In this document: positions 58,433-64,000 of the stretch, in pieces
Layout of the letters: every line of letters starts with the position of its first letter
Position numbering within the stretch: position 1 is the stretch's first letter
Source: Mytilus californianus
Taxonomy: Eukaryota > Mollusca > Bivalvia > Mytilida > Mytilidae
Assembly: GCF_021869535.1 (NCBI RefSeq)
Contig: NW_026262679.1
Coordinates: forward strand, 79,357,143-79,421,142
Length of the DNA: 64,000 nucleotides
Reading direction: 5' to 3'
Position numbers and translations under genes: made by a program
Notes under the pieces: model-generated
What the model saw: only the letters and a program-made list of their open reading frames with translations
Database searches by the model: none
Told to the model about the DNA's origin: nothing

Positions 58433-61195
58433 ACTGATAGAATGAGGAATTTCGTAAATTTGAGCTGTGCCATTTTCCATCTTGCACACAGCTATGTTTT
58501 CACCTTTAAATAGGCTAGCCAGTGGCAGTAGAATAGTCTGATTTCCCATCTCACTAGACACATACACAAACCTGTGGTTACACCACCAGCACAAAATTTA
58601 TATTACCTATTTCTCCATAAGCTTTATTATAATCCTACTCTTTAAGAATCTCTTTGTGCTTGAGTCATTTTGAGTTCCTCCCTTACATTTAATGCATCAT
58701 TCAAATCGCGAATCTGAAGAATTACCTTTATGGGAAGTAAAAGATGTCTTGTTCTCTATGATTTTTTGTTAAATTTTTTGTTGTGACAACTTCAAACCTA
58801 TTTTGAATACCGTTAGGTTTGGTAAATTTTTCACAGTAATATTATGAATAGGGCACTGGGAATTCAGTTGTGAATTTTGAAATTTGTTTTGTGGTAACAG
58901 TTAATTAAAAAATAAATTTAAAAAAAATATATGCAATCCCAACGTATCATACAGACAGGGGGCGAGCTGAGATAATCTTTGCCATACATTCAGGGGGCAA
59001 CTTTAATAAATTTAATTTTGAACCTTGGTGTTACGTCATGCATTGCTCTGCCTCAGATCGTGAGTCACTGGCGTGGTAGCGATATTCGTAAACTTGACCT
59101 GCAGTGTGTTAGACAGGGATTTTTGGTGTGTTAATAACTTTTTTAGACAATGACACTTCTGATTCCCAGGATTTAATCTGCCCAGTTACTTTAAAAAAAT
59201 TGTACAGAAATTGTTACCTGCCAATTGTGATAAACTTTATTTGTTTCGATGTTTTTTTGTTGGTCTCTTAATTTTGAAGAGACCATTAAAGTAATAGAAA
59301 TTGTTTCTCAAGAAATTCTGACAATCCTTCAATTAAATATGATTTGTGTGAGCATTTAGAACAATGACACTTTTGTTTCCCAGAATTATCATCTCTCTTG
59401 CTTTCAAAAATGGTCTCCTCCTTTGCTTAGAAAAGGAATTTTGGCCAAAAATAAGACCAAATTTCTACCATTTTAGTAAGAAATAGATGACTCTGCTAAA
59501 TCTATAATTTGTTACTCCATCCTTGTTCATTGGCTGACATCAAAATCATGTAGGACTTCCAAATCCTGTACTGTCATGGGGGTATATAGGTGGTTTGTTG
59601 GAATTTAGGTCACTATTGAATTTCTGCCCCAATCAAAACACTAATTTATCAGTGGCAATTTGAATTCCCTGCTGAAGTACAGAACCTTCGTCTTGCATTG
59701 ATTGATTATTTGCTCTTGTGAATATGCATGAAATAAATGCCTCTGGACGACTGGTAAAAACCAACAATCAATCGCTGCAAATCCAAATAATTGTGAAATG
59801 TTGAAATGTATTCATTGGTCATGACACACTCTTTTTGCACATGAAGACCCCTTGCAGCAAAAAACCTGATTAGTTGCCTGTTTAAAGGCCAAATTTCTGC
59901 CACCTATTCAATTACTTTTTTCAAGTGGCAATCCAAATTTCTTGCCCTTCATCACTTTAGACCTACTTTGCAGAACCTGCCTGTTGTATTGACAATTAAT
60001 TTTGTCTTGTCTTGAAAATTAATGAAATAATTCCACTGGCCATCAGGCCACATTGAGTCCACCCAAATCCTGTAGGTGACTATGATGATGAACTGTATTC
60101 ATTAGCCATGACTGTTAAAGCTTCTTTGGCCAAATACTAATATTTTTATGGTCACTTTCTAGTAGTACACACTGATAACAAAGGGTCATTTACTTTAATT
60201 AAAAACCAGCATTAAATTGTTCAATTTTACCCCAAGGGTGACTGGGGAATAGAAATATGGTCACCTGGTCATCTGACCGGCAGTAAAACCCTGACCAGGT
60301 CGGGCTGTGTGGGATGTACAAGTACACAGCCAAGTTGGATCAGAATGAGGACGTTAAATCTGATGCCTCCTGTAAATATATTTGAAAATCAGGACATTAA
60401 AGACGTATTGGCATATCTTGTTTACAAGTAGAAAATCAGCACCATAAAATTTTGGTTTCTGAATTTTGTTTTGGTTGAGTGCATATGAATGTTTATAGAA
60501 GCTGAATTGTGTCAATCCTAGAGAATCAGATAATCCCTTCAGGGATTTTGGGGCCAGAGAGGTTTTTCTCTTTGGCTGCCAACACAAATCAGAAAAATTC
60601 TCTCTGGTTTCTGAATCACCAAAGGGATTATCTGGTTCTCTAGGGTTAACAAAATTAAGCTTCTACAAGCGTCCATATGCACTCGACCTAAACAAAGTTC
60701 AGAAACTAAAATTTCATGGTGCTGATTTTCTACTTGTAAATTAGATATGCCAAAACTTCCTTAATGTCTTGATTTTCAAATATATTTACAGGAGGCATCA
60801 AATTTAACGTCCCCATTCTGATCGGACTTGGCTGCGTACTTGTACATCCTGCACAGCCCGGTCTTATATAAAATTAGGTACCTGTTAATCATACCACCAG
60901 ATATCGTTCGAACTTTTTAAGAAAAATTTGAAAACATGTTATTTTAGACTCGCTTTTAGTGATTACTTTTAACATCTTATACTGACATTAACTTTTATCT
61001 TTGTTCTTTCTGTTGTTGTATATGCCTTTTAATTTATTTATTTTTTAATTGTTCTGTTTCCTTTTTTTAAGTGTTCAAAATTTTAATTCGTTCTTATTTT
61101 ATTGATGGTTTTAATGTTAAACACCTCTTTTAACTGCATTTATTGTTTTTATGTTATGTGCTTAGAAGTAGTAAGTATTATAAATAATAATAATT
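57810..61195. repeat. Macrosatellite unit 8 (last, ~3.39 kb)
   Basis: Common type with the longest uninterrupted poly-T tract (about 33 T near 58398-58431). Its end does not join a new unit but continues through 'gatggttttaatgttaaac' to an (AAT)n tail, the same ending as the truncated relative at 30690-30795. This marks the true right border of the array. Confidence 0.95.
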
Positions 61196-61560
61196 ATTTC
61201 TTCCAGTTAACATTACATACAGTCTGCAGTTAAATTTTTTGAAACATTTATTAGATTCATAAAGTATCCTGGATTTTTACCAAACTTGGACAGAAGCTTC
61301 TTACAATTCAAAAGATAGTATAGAGAGGAATATTTTTATTATTTTTTTTCGTCATTTTTGTTGAGCCTCAATTAACAGCAAAAGTAGGCGAGACACCAGG
61401 TTCCGCGGAGCACTTATAAATTTTTTTCAATTTCATACTCTAACTTTAGTGTGCCTCAACCAAATGTTACGAAACTTATACACAATACTTTTAACCACAA
61501 AACCAAGACCAAGTTTGGTGCTGTCATTTTATTGTTATGGTTAAGTTTTTCCCAGTTACA
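61196..61560. repeat. Repeat fragments at the right border of the array
   Basis: 61200-61425 is the inverse of 27541-27830 (including 'aggttccgcgga' and 'taggcgagacac'). 61430-61530 matches the 'gcctcaaccaaatgtta' repeats of 29180-29550. Part of this is open as a 71-codon ORF, which I do not regard as a gene. Confidence 0.65.
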
Positions 61561-62640
61561 AATGGAAAAAAATACTATAAAATCACAGGCCCTAGATTTG
61601 GCATGGGCACATAAAGAAATTAACAGAGCTTATTGTATATTTGATTATTTTAGGTCTACAGTTTAAGGTTGCAATAGAAAATATCAAAATTTTATTTGAC
61701 GAACATAAGAAAATAAGTGATTTTTGATAATTGCTGAAAAGAAAATGGCTTAGTTAAAAACATCAAAGCTGTGATTAAATACATATTTGAATTAATACAC
61801 ATCTATAACCTATTTGAAATAATACACATCTACAGTTGGAAACTTCCCAGAGGTGCTATCCAGCACTTTGATTCTCATTGTTGAAGGCAGTACGGTTGCC
61901 TATAATTACTCACATCCACTTTATTTGAACTTTGGTGGATAGTGGTCTCGTTGGCAATCATACCTCATCTCCTTATTTTTATATGAAGTTTTATAAATCT
62001 TTGATAGATGCTCCTTTATGATCAACAGATTGCATCTAAAGCAGTAATAACTTTTCCCATGATTGATTGATAAATGTATTCTGTTTTACCAGTTAACATT
62101 AATCTTTGATAATTTTTGACGGTTTCAGTGTTCAATTTATTCTCAGCTTTTATAGATTTAGGATGATTTAAGACTTGAAATAGTGTAAGGGCACCTTTTG
62201 GGAGTGTGACTTGTACAAAATTTCAGATGGTGATTATTTGGGAAGGGACCTTGGTCCGTGACCTATTTCGCTATAGGTTCTTTCAATGAAATTTTATTTC
62301 TACAAAGCAGTGCTGGCATTGGTAATGTTGGTCTATAGCATGTATTTGTTTTTTTGTAGTTTCATCTAAAATTCCAAATTTAACGGACATTGTAGCAAGA
62401 AAAAAACAATTTTAGGACATATTTAGTTTTTAAATCTATGTAGTAAAAATTCAACTCCTGGATCCTCAATACACTTGTACTTTTCACTAGATTGAGCCGA
62501 AAGTACACATCCTTCTGGATCACCTTAGTTATAATTAATCTTTGGTGTTTTGGTAGGCTATGAACTTTTTCAATCTCTTCTGTGAGGAGCAAAATATCAT
62601 TTTCTCCTTTCAAATCTCCTGTACTTCTAATGCCTCTTTT
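61560..62640. other. No gene recognised; contains a mytilid repeat fragment
   Basis: 61857-61975 is the inverse of the 'ggagatg..tatgattgcc' mussel repeat. The rest is AT-rich and unassigned. Minus-strand ORF 62380-62613 has no recognisable motif. Confidence 0.4.
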
Positions 62641-62649
62641 CTTATGGAT

Positions 62650-63225
62650 TTTCTCTTCCCAGAAAATGTGGTATTAGATATGATTTTGGTCTCTATTCTT
62701 AAATTTTTCCCTCCTTTTGAAGAAGAATATCATTCCCCTTCTCATTTGTCTCCAAGAAGGAAGGAATGGTGATTCTTTCTCATTTCAGTGGAGAAAAGAT
62801 AAAGGTTCCTATACCTTTTTTTAATAAAAAAATCATGGTTTCTCTCCTGAGTAGGAGGAATCATGGGTTTTAATTTGTCGTAATTAAACAATATATTGTT
62901 GTTTTACTCTTCAGGAGACGGAAGAGGGAAATATATAATGTATTATGGTCTCTGTCCTTGCAAATTATAATTTTCCCACCTTCTGGAAAAGAGTATCTTC
63001 CCTTCCTTCTCTTTTGTCTCCATTGAGGAGGAAAGAATGGTGCATCTTTTTCATTGGAGTGGAGGGAAATTATGATTTTTTTCTTTACTCACCTTTGATA
63101 AAGAAAACATGGTTTTTCTCCTCTTGAGTAAGGAGAGGTCATGTTTTTTTTTGTCCTACTTGAAATAACATTGTTGTTTTCCTTTTCAGTAGGAGGCAGA
63201 AGAGGGAAATATATAATGTATTCAT
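62650..63225. repeat. Two-copy ~265-bp tandem duplication
   Basis: Landmarks 'tggtctct' (62688 and 62945), 'tttgtctcca' and 'agaagagggaaatatataat' occur twice in the same order, spaced 255-275 bp. The copies are clearly diverged. Confidence 0.75.
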
Positions 63226-63480
63226 CTCATTTTCTAAAAGCCATTTAGAAAACAAAGGAGTTAAGTAGCAATATCTGAAAAGTAAATAAAGTGAAAAGGA
63301 TCTAGGAGCTTATGAATTTTTTAATTTAAAAAAAATGTCTTGCAAGATAACATCTTTGCATGTTTATTCTAAATTCTACAACATCATATAAACTAACATA
63401 TGTTACAAACCTAGCTTACCAATGCTATCATTGCTTTGTTAATGAGCAAAATTTCTGCTCCAATCCAAAATGGCCTAATT
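63226..63480. other. No feature recognised
   Basis: AT-rich stretch between two repeat blocks; nothing supportable. Confidence 0.4.
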
Positions 63481-63745
63481 TTCTAGTTTGCAGTCATATT
63501 TTCCTGTCATACAATCCTGCCAACCCATATGAAAATAAGGAGATGAAATATGATTGCCAATGAGACAACTATCCACCAAAATTCAAATAAAGTGTAATCA
63601 TGCAAACTTTTAGAGTTGTGCTATAGAAATGTATAAAAATTGTTGAATTTATGAAGATGAGTTAGAAATTTTAATGTTTCCTATTGTGGAAGACAAATCA
63701 GGCACTTATATTGTGAAATACCTTGACAGAAAACAAATTGTAACC
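63481..63745. repeat. Single outlying copy of the unit's 5' segment
   Basis: It matches unit positions 31040-31270 ('ccaacccatat', 'gaagatgagttagaaat', 'attgtgaaataccttgacag') but is interrupted at 63530-63600 by a mytilid dispersed repeat. It has a 40-codon open frame including EDELEILMFPIVEDKSGTY and IVKYLDRKQ, whereas the array units share a one-base deletion there. It may be the ancestral locus of that part of the unit, possibly an old exon. Confidence 0.6.
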
Positions 63746-63828
63746 ATGACTTTTGGTATATGGATGTAAAACCCATGATTAGGAAGTTCATCTGATGTGA
63801 AAGTGACTTCATCTCTCCAAGTTAAAGA

Positions 63829-64000
63829 ATCAAACTGCTCTGAGGGTTCTGTAGGTGGTGTTGCAATGCAAATTCAAGAATAAAACTGCTTTGAGGGTTT
63901 TGTAGGTGGGGTTGCAATGCAAATTTAAGGATCAAACTGCTTTGAGGGTTTTGTAGGTGGTGTTGCAATGCTAATTCAAGAATAAAACTGCTTTGAGGGT
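63829..64000. repeat. 51-bp tandem repeat, running off the window
   Basis: 'actgctttgagggtttt' and 'gtaggtggtgttgcaatg' recur with positions 63835, 63886, 63937 and 63988, exactly 51 bp apart. All three forward frames contain stops, so it does not encode a repeat protein. The array continues beyond the window. Confidence 0.9.

Noticed and set aside
31037-61000. Many 60-113 aa ORFs repeated in each macrosatellite unit (MPDWSF.., MAEIWPL.., MCWQPKR.., MCWWCNH..)
   Set aside because: They recur because the DNA recurs. They lack known motifs, several are halves of the inverted repeat or run into poly-Lys from poly-T, and single-base changes between units are not biased to silent positions as far as I can see.
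1-64000. tRNA, rRNA or riboswitch genes
   Set aside because: I saw no cloverleaf with T-loop consensus and no rRNA-like conserved words; riboswitches are not expected here.

Overview
Kind of genome. This is eukaryotic, AT-rich, repeat-dominated DNA with short exons, GT..AG introns and no operon-like gene packing. Several dispersed sequences are ones I associate with mytilid mussels (Mytilus and relatives): the 'ggagatgtggtatgattgcc' family near 1690, 19860, 61900 and 63540, and the 'cacctgagatcacccccag' family near 12526. I place the window in a marine mussel genome. I found no intact host gene, rRNA, tRNA or CRISPR array. Layout. 0-3 kb: a 171-bp tandem repeat, a mussel dispersed repeat and one unidentified minus-strand ORF. 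3-17.2 kb: nested copies of one hAT transposon family. Copy 1 (3066-4669) and copy 3 (11944-16792, inverted) are non-autonomous and have perfect 5-bp target duplications. Copy 2 (5897-17233) still carries a heavily broken ZMYM1-type transposase, split by a 2.8-kb repeat block and by copy 3. Beside copy 1 lies a LINE reverse-transcriptase relic with a YADD box. Six sequences in this region match the type I hammerhead ribozyme fold with a loopless helix III, as known from Penelope-like retroelements and retrozymes. 17.2-26 kb: scrambled and partly duplicated exons of a vigilin (HDLBP-type multi-KH RNA-binding protein) gene. Some keep reading frame and splice sites; others carry frameshifts or stops. 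26-30.9 kb: dispersed and tandem repeats, one unidentified exon-like ORF, and a truncated, diverged relative of the array unit. 30.9-61.2 kb: a macrosatellite of eight head-to-tail units of about 3.3 kb. Two units (2 and 4) carry the same 1.7-kb insertion, one (6) carries a 424-bp retroposon with a 12-bp target duplication, and units 2-5 include an almost identical 8.3-kb duplication. Each unit contains a giant imperfect inverted repeat of about 560 bp. 61.2-64 kb: repeat remnants, a fragment related to the array unit, and a 51-bp tandem repeat running off the end. How the parts relate. There is no pathway here. The window records mobile-element nesting, decay of a vigilin copy, and expansion of a macrosatellite whose unit seems to include vigilin-intron-like sequence. 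The best candidates for functional elements are the ribozyme motifs and the macrosatellite.
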